This document shows, one piece after another, positions 1 through 12,808 of a stretch of DNA of 64,000 nucleotides (within the stretch, counting starts at the first letter, position 1; every line of letters starts with the position of its first letter). The DNA is from Marchantia polymorpha subsp. ruderalis (lineage: Eukaryota > Streptophyta > Marchantiopsida > Marchantiales > Marchantiaceae), in assembly GCA_037833965.1 (NCBI GenBank), contig AP031354.1:19136001-19200000 (forward strand). Reading direction: 5' to 3'. Below the pieces are notes generated by a model, which worked only from the letters and a program-made list of their open reading frames with translations, was not told the DNA's origin and did no database searches. The position numbers and the translations under genes are program-made.

Positions 1-1213
1 AGAAAGTATTTCAGTGCCGGATGCCACGACTTATCTATTCTGTACTGGCATTATCTGCCAAATTTTGCCTTTAAATATTGATATGGCTTTGTGCATCATT
101 TCGGAACTGGTGTAGGATGTAGTCGAACCTTGCACTGGAGAGAGACTATTTAATTGGAGTAGTGGACTTTCACATGGGACACATCGAACTCATACTATTT
201 AACAACCAAGGCGTCATGTATCCATGACGCCGAGGCTGCGGTGACCGGGGAATTAGCGTACACAGACGTCACAGGGAAGATATCTCCTGTGATGGAATTT
301 CTGTTAACAAACATTAACGCTCGGACAAGGTCGTGCGAAGAGAGTGAACTTTCCTTTAAGCCGAGCTAAAAAATTTCTTACACCTGTAAGAGTCTAGGGG
401 GAAGCTATACATAGCTGGTGATACTTGAGCTGTTGTCTTTTGCACAGTACCTGAACCGTCTGCCAAGCACCAGGACGGAATTTTACCGTATTGAGACTGG
501 CCGTGACTTTTTCTATACAATATTATATTGCGACATGAAATTTGTTTCCTTACACTTTTTGACTAGACTTTATGCTCCACTTTGGTGAAACGGTCCATTT
601 CCTTATGCACATTCTGCTATTAATAGTTCTCTTTTCGCTTCTATGTTACTCTTTGATTCTTAACAAAGAGTCAACGTCAATATATTGTGCATGTACCAAA
701 GCGTAAGACACCAAGTCAACATATACACATTTAGTAGAGGTTATGTGAGTTTACACTAAACTTGCCAATTCGCAAGTTTGTTGTTTCCAAACAAGCTTCT
801 TATTTCATGTGCATGCATTTATCAGTACATTTCTTTCATCATCATTGCTCTTGAACTACAGTATGGCTTTTCTTTTTCCATCTTGCAAAGGGCAAGCATT
901 TTTTTATAACCATCACATTCATTCGGTTGTAGATCTAACAAAAGCGGAAAAAGGTGATGCTACAAATGATTCATCGTCCAGTAGTAATGAACATATTTAA
1001 TAAGAATATCGATAATAGGTACGGGATTTCTCATGAGATATGTATCACACTTTAATGGGTAACTAAATATCGAAAATATTTTAGATGTTTTCATGTAACT
1101 ATCATCCTCTTTAGAAGAATCATTATTCTAAAAAATGTAATATGTCTAAATAAAAAGTAGTAATAGTTTTTTGTAACGAATTTACAGTCGAAACATGTAA
1201 ATGTATTGAAACT
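1..1213. other. No gene recognised
   Basis: Only short open frames occur, the longest 63 codons at 809-1000, with no recognisable domain. The composition is typical of plant intergenic DNA. Confidence 0.6.
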
Positions 1214-1255
1214 AATGTATTTCATATCATTATTTTAAATGATATGAAATACATT
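1214..1255. repeat. Perfect foldback, 18-bp arms
   Basis: The arms at 1214-1231 (AATGTATTTCATATCATT) and 1238-1255 are exact reverse complements around a 6-nt loop. Confidence 0.9.
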
Positions 1256-4200
1256 GTAAAATAACAAAAAGTTGCAATAGTTTCCAAATTGCATCTTGAA
1301 TCCTTTTACCACGTTCATATAAAAGTTTCAATGCTCAATTTTGAAAAGATTGAGGAAAAAATATCATTGATTTTGTTCGGAGCTGTAGAGTAGTATATGA
1401 AAACTAGAGTTGGAAACAATTTTCCATAATTTCCAGAGATAATAAGAAAAAAATGTCAGTTTCCGGATCAGTTTTGAATAGTATATCCTACCATCTTGAC
1501 CATATGTCTATAACTACTTCACTATTAATTTTGCACAAAATGACCACAAAAATAACTTTGGAGTTGCTTTTGCAGTTTTTTTGACTGTAAAAGGACAAGA
1601 TAAGGGCTTGACCTAGTCTTTCAAGGATGATTGATTGTTAATGATTGATCAATTGTTTGTTTATTCCTAATGATAAATTCTGAAATATGTTTATCTTTGT
1701 CTCACAAGTAATAATGTTTGTACCACTATGTGATTCAAGGGACTTGTGAAATGTCTGACCTTTATGAAGATGAATGATATTTGTTGATCTCAAGCCAGAA
1801 CTGAATGATAACGGGGGCTATACATTTATCATCATTATCCTAAGTTACTTTCGTGGAAAAACCATAAATCTTACCTTTAGACATCACATTTGGACAATCT
1901 TTGTCATATGTATGATAGCTAAAACGAATGTTTCACAGGATGGTTGTTACCAGAAACAACTTCATAATTTTCCTTCTCTCTCTTCATTTAGAGCCGTAGG
2001 ATTCTCCTCTCATAGAGGACATTGCATTATAGCCTGGTTGCTCTGCACTCTCACCAAAATTGACATAATCTCCACAAACAAACACTCATGTGATGAGACT
2101 GAAGCCCAAATTCTTACGAACTGAATTTATCAAGAAAAATTTACCTGGAAATTTAGTTCCTAAGAGATCAACACCGATCATGCCGTGTTATTCTTCTCCG
2201 CAATATAGAGGAAAATGTGACGGAGAAACAGATCTGTTTTGCATTCCAAGGACCCCAGTTCCTATTCCCCAGACACGGTTTCAGAGGTTTCTGTGAACCT
2301 CGTACCCTTAATTTGTTAAGCGTTCAATTAGACATCTGTAAAGTAAGTCTCTTAACAGGGCTTTTGTTGGTTCGTGGGATAGATTTACTTGTCCTGGGGT
2401 CTCTGATTGCAGATTGACGTTCTGATTGCCAGTGAAATCCAACTACTTATAGAAATTCCTCCATCTTTTCTTAAACAGTTTGATTTGGAGTTTCTGCAAA
2501 CCTTGATGACTTCAATGAAGACTCACGATCCAATAAACAGCACAATGCTTTTGAATGAAAAGGAATGAAGACTGGGCAGATTGGGCCGATAAAAACTCCT
2601 TCGCAGTCCTCGGAACATCTGATTCGTTCGAAGTCTGTGTCTTCCCTGAGATATATAGACTCAATCTTATACTAATACATCTCGATCTCGTGCGACATCG
2701 TTACACAATACTTTCTTTAGTACCCAAAAATTGAAGTCTCATGGCCCTCTTGATTTCTAAGAAGGCACTTCGGAGATTCTCTACAAAATATGACCTGTCC
2801 TTCACAGAATGCACACTGGACCTTAATAGTAGTAATACAATCATAACACTACAGAGAAGACTTCAAACAGGGCTACGTGTATTCTGTTTGGAATAACATG
2901 CGAGGAAAATCACATGAATTTCATCTTGTCCTCTGTTCCAAATGAGTAACAAGTCGTGAAATATCTGTCAGCTTTCATGACTATAAACTTTAGTGTCGTC
3001 TCGGTTACATTGTGAAACACCACCCTTTTAAACTCATCTACTCTGAGTCTGGCTGCCCTGTACATGTTCTTGTTCAACTGTACAAAAAGAGAAACTAGAT
3101 ATGGTAAAGGATTCCTTTTCTCATAATCATCCTCCTGAATGAAGTTCCTCACAGTTTCCCACCTTAGTCAGTAGGAGCTTAGGGTGGGATCGGTTGGGAG
3201 TGTTTCTAGGTGCCGTTTGGTTCTCGATCGAGTTGCTTCTACAGAGGAGGGCCTGGTTTTCCAGGTTCTCAAGACTGAAATCAGATTTTTATTGCTAAGT
3301 GAGATTATCGAGGCAATGAATAATTGATAGCAATTACTGGAGAGATGATGCCTATGTGGCTGTCATAGGTCTAGTATAGTTGGCTGAGATGGTGAACAAT
3401 AGGTTTTACTTTTTCAGTCTAGTTGGCTGGTCCGGGGAATCTAAGACATCTATAGGTGAAGTCAACTAAGTTTGTAATTGAAATGCAGTAGTGTGTTATG
3501 TGGGTTGGTAGGTGGCGGTGACATTGCTAGTTTTAATAGTACATTTCACATCTAGTTTCACCGCTTGGGAAGCAGTACTCTGACTCACCCTGAAAAACTT
3601 ATGTTATCATGAGTTTATGACTTATAAGTGAATCCGTAAGTTAAGATGGTGATTCAAGTCCGAGAGTATTTAAACATTGCTTATCTGCTAACTCGTTTAT
3701 TTTGTTTTGGTTTTCTGATAACTTTGATTCTATAGATATTGAAAGTTTAGCGATATGTCTGAGTGATGGTTAGTGACTCATAGAGGGCAGAAGGTCGAGT
3801 CGTTTGAAGTTAGATAAATAATTGTCTTTTACCGCATTGATTATAAAATGACAATGTACAGTAGCCTCGCACTTAAGCACACAATTTATCAGAAAATTTT
3901 CAAGTATCAACATTTTCAGCTAATTCATTGTAAATTTCAAAGATTTCAACATTTTCAAAAATTTTATTGTAAATTTCACAGTCGAGACTACTACATTATT
4001 CAATGCCCAGGGCAAGTGAAAGTAAGCAAGAGAAATCTAACCATCAAGGGCGGGGTTGGTAAAAGGCCGAGATGCAAATATCTCGTTCCAATAATCTAGT
4101 TTTTTGCTTCTTCATATCATGACACATCTAGCGCAAAAATGATCACACCGAAAAGAATGGTAGTATCATATGGTGCATGAGACCCATATTATTAAATGGG

Positions 4201-5030
4201 GGTGGGAGGGGGAAAGTAAGCGCTTGAAAATAGGCAAAAAACCACAAAATAATTGCGCAATGCCAAAAATCCGAAAGATCTTTGACACTCGCAATTGAAG
4301 GGGCTGAGAAAATTGTCCACTAATTGCTAGATGTATCATTAATTTCATACTCACGCACTAAAGTGTGTTTGCTTGGAAAATTTTACTTTCTCCGTTTTCA
4401 AATGATCTCACATCGTTGTGATTGGTTCTGTCATTTGATATTCAATTTCTTGGATATTGGAGCTCTATGCAAATGATTTGGAAATGAAAATGTTAAGTAC
4501 GCATCTCCCGGTTAAGTATGCACAGAAGTTTAGGGTTCAAGGTGCGTAATTAAGTGGAAGACTACTGTATTTGATAGTTCAAATATTTGTGCCCTTGGGC
4601 ATTTGATGTTTCTTCAATGATGCAACATTGGAATGGGATTTTCTTTAAGAATGAGATTTTTCATCTGTTTTTTGAAAAAAATAGTGTGCATTGTCATCTT
4701 TCTGGTGTTTATATCTGATTCTTTTCATGTTCTTTAGCTTGATGAATGATGTTGTGCTTTTTTTGACTATACTACAAAATTCTAATAAATTATCTTATAA
4801 TCTTAAAACGTTTATTCCTTACAATATATTATAATCTAATCAAGAGTTTTTGTTGCTAGCTAACAAGCGAAAGCTTTTAGTTATTGGCTTGTACAACCAA
4901 CCTTGTCACTGTATTCAATTATGAGAACATCCTCCCTTGATAGATTCCATCGAAACTCAAATTGCTTATTGTGACTTCTAAGTTTTGTGTAACCCTATGA
5001 GATCCACCTATTACACACGTCACACATGCT
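1256..5030. other. Intergenic, no gene recognised
   Basis: Short open frames only; the longest, 116 codons at 1774-2124, shows no domain. No splice-compatible chain of conserved exons was visible on either strand. Confidence 0.55.
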
Positions 5031-5072
5031 CTACAGATACTAGAGCATGTGTAGATACTCTAGTATCTGTAG
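5031..5072. repeat. Perfect foldback, 15-bp arms
   Basis: CTACAGATACTAGAG at 5031-5045 and its exact reverse complement at 5058-5072 flank a 12-nt loop. Confidence 0.9.
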
Positions 5073-6314
5073 ATCGCTAGAGTGGAACTTTGCCAAGAAG
5101 CGTATAATGCATTTGGACAAGAACAAAAGTTGATCGCGAAGGAGAGTGATAGAATGAATGGCTACATATTGAATGAATGGTTACACACAATGCTCTACCA
5201 AGTGTGCTCCACATCGCAAGTATGGGAAAATTGACGCATGCCAGCTTGGATCCTATCTTGTTCTTGTGCATTCTTCAACGTCAAGTTGGAATGGTGATCT
5301 TATAGAGTACAAGTTTGGAAGTTGCACAACATGGCTCATCTTGAGCAGTTCCAAGCATTTTATTGACCATAATAAATTGAATATTTTGTTGCAACGGGGT
5401 AAAAGAAATCAAAAATTGAATATGAATTTTTCACAACGTTGTTCAATTTCGTGCAAGGGCAAAAATAACAAAAACAGATGGCTTAATTATGGTCACGGTT
5501 TGAGTCCAGAGCCCAGGCCAAAGTCGCAATTCCAACTTTCCTTTTGGCCTTGTCAACGTTGCCTATCAACCTTCTCTTGATGCTGATGAGACAAAAAAAT
5601 GGAGATTGGATGACAAAATTACCGAGCTACAAGGACTACAGAAGCAGCTGATTTCATGCAAGAATTTGAGAAGAAAAATTTTGGCCATAGAGACCACCTG
5701 AAGAGTAAAAAATGCATTTAATGGCATTGGACGATTATAAATATATGTAAAACTAGCTATTGCTCAGGAGTGCAAGATGCTTGAAGAGAGAAGCTTGTAT
5801 GTATGGAGTTTTTGGTTGACATTGGTCAAGATCATTTGTTAGATGTTAAAGGTTGGGAGTATGTATGATTCTACAAACATCTAGCATATCAAATTCAAAT
5901 AAAGTTTCCAAGATATAGATAACAAGGATAAGACAGAGTAGTAGCAATTTGCGATTGCATAGGTCCATTCAAGCTCGCATAATATGTGACAGGAACACAT
6001 TTTAGAACTTTGCGAAGAATGTGCTGTTGCTAGCGTCATATCGAATAAAACTAAACTTGATGGATCCTATCAAGCAATTTAGTTCCCGATGGGGTTCCAT
6101 CAAGTAAATACTTTGTCTTTCAGTTGTAGGGGAATTGTCCATGAGTTTCAATGTCAAAATTTTTATTCTTGGCAATTAACCTTATACGAATGTTAGAAAA
6201 ATCATGGGACGTATGTAATTCCAACTTGAAAAACTTCTTAGTTGTGTGATGTAACTCAGGGTTCTTGTGGTTGTCTGCTCTACTTGATACTCATTTCATG
6301 GTGTTTTGAGATGC
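5073..6314. other. Intergenic, possible retroelement debris
   Basis: The 135-codon open frame at 5173-5580 has no recognised domain. In another frame, words near 5205-5250 (CSTSQVWEKLTHASL) faintly resemble the gag region of Copia elements. The match is too weak to name it as one. Confidence 0.3.
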
Positions 6315-6735
6315 GGTGCCAATATGATTCATTTAACCCAAACTCATAAGCTTGATAATCTATTGTTGTCTACAAAATTATGATATTCACTTTCAAATTT
6401 GAATCTAGTTTCGACTTGCTTCAAAGCAGTATCCCTCACTCAATCATGGGATTACGACTGCACGAAAGCAACGAGCAAAGATGTATTTGCAATAGCTCCT
6501 CAAAGGAATTAATGCCATTTGGAGGTGCCAATATGATTTATTTAACCCAAACTCATAAGCTTGATAATCTATTGTTGTCTACAAAATTATGATATTCACT
6601 TTCAAATTTGAATATAGTTTCGACTTGCTTCAAAGCAGTATCCCTCACTCAATCATGGGATTACGATTGCACAAAAGCAACGAGCAAAGATGTAAATTGC
6701 AATAGCTTCTCAAAGGAATTAATGCCATTTGGAGG
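6315..6735 (+). repeat. Tandem duplication, two copies of about 209 bp
   Basis: GGTGCCAATATGATT at 6315 recurs at 6524, and the two copies match through ATGCCATTTGGAGG with only scattered differences. One copy has an extra base within AGATGTATTTGC versus AGATGTAAATTGC. Confidence 0.92.
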
Positions 6736-9700
6736 CGGAAGAATCTGTGTGTCAACTCTTCTAGTACCTAAAACCAACTAATCAGTCATTTCACATATTG
6801 GGGTGAAAGCAATGCACTACTTCTATAATCCATCCAACAATTAGCTACTGCTGTTTCACTCCTGCCAGTATAACGGTTGGTAAGGGTAGAGCGAGGATCT
6901 GACGTAGTTACATGAAGTTACACTTATAGCAAATGGGAATCAATTGTGAAAGAATTAAACTGACCGCGAGCATGTTAGTGAGACACCAGGAGTGAAGACA
7001 TGTGTTCCTATGGGAGGATAGATGTGCTGTCAATATCACTGACGTTCTCTATAGTGGGTTGCAATTGAAGCGAAACAATACATGAATGCTGACAATTTCT
7101 CATGGTTCCGATGTATTTACTCAAGTGCCGTAAATGTAAACCTTTTTCCTCGATACAAAAGGGTCACCTTGACCTTATTTGATCTGAGAGGTTCCTGCAG
7201 CCGCATATGGTCTTTACTCGATCAGTATTAGTCCTGTTGAGTTTCAGACGTGAATACCACACCAAAACAGAGTGAGGGTGCAAGATCATTCAATACGATT
7301 ATTGCGCCTATGTGATGAGTATCTCCAATCTCCTGTTTGTCCTATTTTTATGATGTCACAGTTCTGAGAATGTCTAATTATATTCGATCATGGAGATTAA
7401 CTGATTAGGAACATTGCTCTCCTGTGTTATATATGGACTAAGAGTACACTCCTCTTGGACTCTCTTGGACTCACTGCGACCTTATTTTGTAGATGTGGGT
7501 CAGTCTGGGCCACGTGGATGTGAATGGGACACAAACACTTTTGATTGTGTTGCCATAGGCGTGACATGCGATCCCAGACTACATAAAAATATATTTTCGG
7601 TTGTGGTACTGAAGTCTAAAAAATGAAATGTTAGGCTCTAGAATGTGAAAAAGCTAGACAAAGCCAGCCTTTTCGAAAATCACTTCCCATTTTGATATAC
7701 TAATGGCGAGTTTCGAGCAAGAGCCGCCAACTTTAATCTCGTTCGATCGAATTCTCGTTTTACAAGAGCTTTAACGTCTACTCCATGAAAAATAACACGG
7801 GGTAGTTTTGCAGCTGAACGAACTGATTGTCGTGGGGTTAACAAGTGGCAGGGGCACTGGCGTGAATCCGTGAACTCAATAATGGAACTACTGAGACGAT
7901 AAGCATGACATTCTTGTCGCGCTTATTCCTTGTTACGGGTTGACATTCCTGTCAAGCCGTGAACACGTCGATGAACCCATCTGATGGTGCGACTACTAAG
8001 GTGTTACTTACTTCAGGTATAAGGGGTCTGGGTAGTTTCTATGCAATTCCGGACGCCGTTATGTTTACGTGGAAATTTTCGAGCACATGACAAGTGGATC
8101 TATGCTGGCACTGTGTAACTGTGTGTCTATTACTCGTTTTCTTCTCTAAATTTGGTATCTTTACCCGTGTCAACTGTCATATGCTGTTTGAGCTCATGTC
8201 AACTTCAGAGACGACGACTTTCCAACATTGGCTGATACCAAAGTAACAAGCTACAGACCCTGTTGATCCTGGAATCAGGTTGTTGTCAAAGGGTTATCCA
8301 GGTGGAATTGGAGTCGCCTTGACTTTCAGGTGTGTCTGCGGGTTCCTCCGCCCAGGTCTGATCGAGTTGGGATGTCAGGTTTTCGATTACAGATGCAACG
8401 TAGCGTATATTGATTTGGTATATTTAAGACACTCAGATCTTGTCTGTGAAATCGGTAATTGGGAACTGCCTAAAAATTTCAGGTTAGGACTGTCAGTAGC
8501 TGACGGAGAACTCCAAAGCAGTTATTTGTAATGTTGTGTCGAAATGTTCCTTCGAGTACAGTGAAATTGGTCGAATTGAATTTCACTGAATTAGCATGCT
8601 GGGACTTCAACTCTCATTACTCATTCTATGTAGATTTCTAGGTTTGCTAGACAGAGACAGATGTTCTGGAACTTGCCAGCATCAATTAAAGGTTTTTATG
8701 TACTCTGCGGTGACTTTAGTAGACTTGTGGCAAAATCAGAAGCTAAATCTTCCCTTAGTTTCGTCCTGTTTGTTATAGAATTTCTGATTAAAGTGTGGAC
8801 CTTCATTGCAGGCCAGGGTGTTCATTACAACAAAAAAATGGGCTATAACTCGTCCATGCCAACTTGCGACTGCAGGAGTCTCACCAAGCTTCTGTGCAAT
8901 GAGGTCTCGATGATTTTGACAACTATCGTAGTACAGCTATTATGGCTGGTACTACGACCTAGCAGATCGGACTGTGCGCATGTGGGCTTCAGGATTCCTG
9001 ATAATACTACCTTCGTCTTCTAATCGAATCTTCGATCGGAGTGTCATTAGCTGAAAATCAATGACGATATTCAAGAAAGTGAGTTGAGGGGAGCAGATCA
9101 TATATGAAACGAGAGCGCTAAAGCTTAGAAGCGTTGATCATCTTCATCTGCTTGACCGTCGACATTGATCTTCAAATGAGCAAGTTCTTTTAGACACCGT
9201 TCGCGCAGTTTCGAAACATTCCCGCTCTGACAGAAGTTAGATAGTCTAGTAGAGGATCTCGTTGCCGGTTGACCTGCATGTGGCTACCCAAATCGGCTGT
9301 ACTATAACATTGGCAAATATATAAAATCTCAGTTGCAGTGAAGAATTTTTTTTGGCCTTTCGGCCACTGCATTCAGACATTTGCTTACTCTACCAAGAAT
9401 CAGCGACTTAATTGAGTTGAAAAAATGAAGACTCTCGAGGTTACGAACCCTTCAGTTTCCACACTGTTCGGATGAGGTCCAGTGAATGTTGAAGTTGAGA
9501 TTTCTCCCATGAAAATATGCTGAACATAGCAAGCATTTCGTGGGAAGGGTCGTAGGAGATTGTAATTTTCAATCAGCCACTCAGTCATAGCAAATTCACA
9601 GAGGATCGTGAAATCACATTCACAAGAGTGATGTTGGTCCGTGCTCCTTCGATCTGTTGTTGGAGTTTGAATCATTGCGTTCCTTGCCGCTTCGTTTTCG

Positions 9701-12256
9701 ACTCAGTTTCGATTAACAATATTAAATTCGTTCACGTAAACTTCAATAATTCAGAAGATTCACTGTAGAGCTGCACGTTATGGCAAAAGTGAGAGACCAG
9801 TGACGAGGGAGAACAATATGAACGATGGATTATTTTATGAGGAAAAATACATAAATAAGGAAAAAACGGAGTCCAAAATTGCCAAAGACAAGGATTGGTC
9901 ATCAGTCTGATGTGACACCCGTTCCTCAAACATTGTAAGCACGCCAGTTCATTCTTATACATAGAATAATACACAAGAAAAAACATAGTACAGGTAGAAG
10001 TAAGAAAACTGATTAGCATGAGCGCAGCCTTAGCGATGTTTGAAAAAAACCTCAGATTAAGAAGATGCACTCAATTTTATAGTCATTGTATCTATAACAA
10101 GATATTGTCTCATTGCAAATTGTATCCAGTTTTCCCCGATAAAATTAATGGAAAAGTGCACAAAAAAAAAAGATTTTGCATTGATCATTTTGCCATGATC
10201 ACTCGAGAAAACTGCATCAATAGCAAGAGGAGAAGGAACTTAAGAAGAAGTCGTTGCGTGAGGAGGCGAAGACAGAAAAGCACAGCGAGATAACGAACGT
10301 TGTAAATATAAAGTTAAGAGGCGGAGAGGAAAGTGGGAAAGAGACAGGATTCTTTAGCCACGCAGACTTTGACAAAAGTGGTCGGCAATGATTGTCAACC
10401 CATCACCGAAAAGAACAAGGATGTAGTACCAGTGAAGGCATCGATTAGTCAAACAATTGTAAATAGAAGTTTTGTCTGCAAATAAAGAAGATTTGATCTT
10501 CTACAAAGATGTTTTTTTAAGCTGAAGAGCACGTTACACTTGTAATTGTCATTCTTATATGTAGAAGTTTGCTCTTGGCACAGTCTTTGAAATGTGCAAA
10601 TTTGAACCCATTATTTATTTGAAACATTATGTTTATGTGGAGAAAAGCAAGACTACGAAGAGCATAACAAAAAGCATTAGTGACATCATTGATTGTCATC
10701 GACGATCGGAATTATTGCAAGGATGTGGCCCTTGGATGAGTATACGCGTGGAAGAAGATTATTGTTTCTCTGTGAAAAGTGAACAAACTATCACTTCTCA
10801 AATATATTAAATTGTGCAAAGAGACTATTTTGTTGCTAAAGCAGATCACGAAGCTCGTGCCTGCATTTTTTTTTGGAAGCTTACAAAAGCACTGGCTTTT
10901 TGAAACGTGTTTGTTGGATAGTTCCATCGCTAAAGAGACAGACATTCATACATTTTCTTAGATAAAAGACATTCTTACATTTTATTTTTTTAGGTTACAT
11001 ATTCTTGACATGGAGTAGCACAAGTAGCAGGCCTTGTCATGATTCGTGAAGAGATCGACCACCCCTGGGCCCCAACCCTCATCATCATCATCCTTCGCTG
11101 CCCGACTAGTGACATAGAATCCGTTCATCAGCAAGCAGATGATGAAATGCAAGCTCTGCAGGACATTCGCCGCTAAGTTCTCGAACATGAGATCCACTGC
11201 TGTTTCTCCACTGCACAGGTGGGGTTTAGATTTTACACCTAACCCTATCTGCAAATGAGCTCGACCATTGGGGTCATTTTTCTTGTGGAAAGCCATTAGT
11301 ATTAAACTTCCATCTAGGGTTTGATGTATTGACCATAAGGAGAAAAAGGGCTACAAACGTAGCTACATACCACAACCTTAGCTACTTGAGTCATCACAAG
11401 GTGGTAAGACCAGGATAACATAATATCTGCTGTCATCATATACATTCAACCTTCCTACATGTCTACGATTCATGTATTTCCCCCCTACAAGTTTTATTAT
11501 TGAGAAAAGAATAGCAGTAGTCATGGCCTAGATACACAACCTCATTAACAACACCAACATTTCCAAATATTAAACATCAACACAACCAGGAATTTTTATC
11601 TCACCTATCGAACGCCAACCTACACAAGTAGCTCTTTCACAAGCCCCAAAAAAATCCGAGCCAGACTAACATACACTTGGAAGTGTATTCAAAAAGACTA
11701 AAAATCTTAAATCAGTAAGGGTTTTCACATGATTTATTGATTGTTGTACTTTTAATTTTGGAACTCACATAATAGAATATAATATTAGCGAGTATACATA
11801 GATTTGATGACTTAATATAAAAATCTTTTGTCTATTGATTTATTTGTGATGATTTGAATGTATCCTCATCACATGATACATATTGTAAGACATCTATGCT
11901 ATACAATACAAATCACTGACTTCTTCTTGTATAGTGATCTTCATCTTGTAGAATTGAATGCTATTATTTCAAAGCGTAAAGAATTATGTTTTTTAATTAT
12001 TATTTTTTCTCCAACTTTGATAAGGATGTAAGATATCAGTAGAGGAATTATGAGTTTGAGGATTTTGTGCACTCAAGCTAGACATGATACTTTTTCAAAA
12101 TAAGTACAAAGAATAGCATATACTTTGCAATCGTGGGTTATTGTAATATTTTCTAGTCTTGTTCATTGATTCAAGGATCTACTTTGCAAAATTATTAAGT
12201 CTTTAAAAACATCATTGATAGTGTGATGTGTAATGTGACATGGAGATAGCATTTGT
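6736..12256. other. Intergenic, no gene recognised
   Basis: Several open frames of 60-120 codons occur, including 7414-7626, 8661-9023, 9732-10070 (minus) and 10982-11296 (minus). None shows a family signature strong enough to call. The first has a CEWDTNTFDCVAIGVTCD stretch that loosely recalls the Cys-capped N-terminus of leucine-rich-repeat proteins. Confidence 0.45.
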
Positions 12257-12330
12257 TGAGAAGTATGTGTGGAAAAATAACCATTTTCAATATTTATTGA
12301 AAATGGTTATTTTTCCACACATACTTCTCA
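12257..12330. repeat. Perfect 74-nt palindrome, 36-bp arms and 2-nt loop
   Basis: The arm at 12257-12292 is the exact reverse complement of the arm at 12295-12330, with TT between. The transcript of either strand would form an uninterrupted hairpin. No coding sequence overlaps it. Confidence 0.93.
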
Positions 12331-12450
12331 GTCGAGTTAGACATTATGTCGAGTTAGACATTCATATACTTCTAACCTCTTGATAAATGACTGCAAGTAT
12401 GTATTTGAAAGAATTCCATGTCTATAACAAGGATGTCCGTGAAAGAGATA

Positions 12451-12808
12451 CATGTCATACACCACATGCCTCTCACAACATTACTCTTTGACCATATTTG
12501 GACTTTGTAGTCCAATCTTTGGACTGAAATCTATCTATGAGCTTGTGGATGTTGGAAGTTATAAACTTTCTTTTAGTGGATCATGATGTTACTCGTCAAA
12601 TTAGAACTTATATATACTCCTATAGTTTGAATGCATGTCATACACCACATGCCTCTCACAACAGTACTCTTTGACCATAGATTGAACTTCAAGCCTGAAA
12701 TCTATCTATGAGCTTGTGGATGTTTGAAGTTATTAACTTTCTTTTTGTGTATCATGATGTCACTCGTCAAATTATGACTCATATTCACTCCTATAATTTG
12801 AATACATG
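12451..12808 (+). repeat. Tandem duplication with 183-bp period
   Basis: CATGTCATACACCACATGCC at 12451 recurs at 12634. Both copies continue through CTATCTATGAGCTTGTGGATG and CACTCCTATA-type text, with scattered substitutions and small indels. Confidence 0.88.

Noticed and set aside
5173..5580. Possible Copia gag fragment
   Set aside because: Only a few words in one frame look gag-like, no protease, integrase or LTR pair was found nearby, and the frames are broken throughout.
8258..8275. CCCTGTTGATCCTG resembles the first bases of 18S rRNA
   Set aside because: Only about 13 bases match with a deletion, and nothing downstream resembles rRNA.
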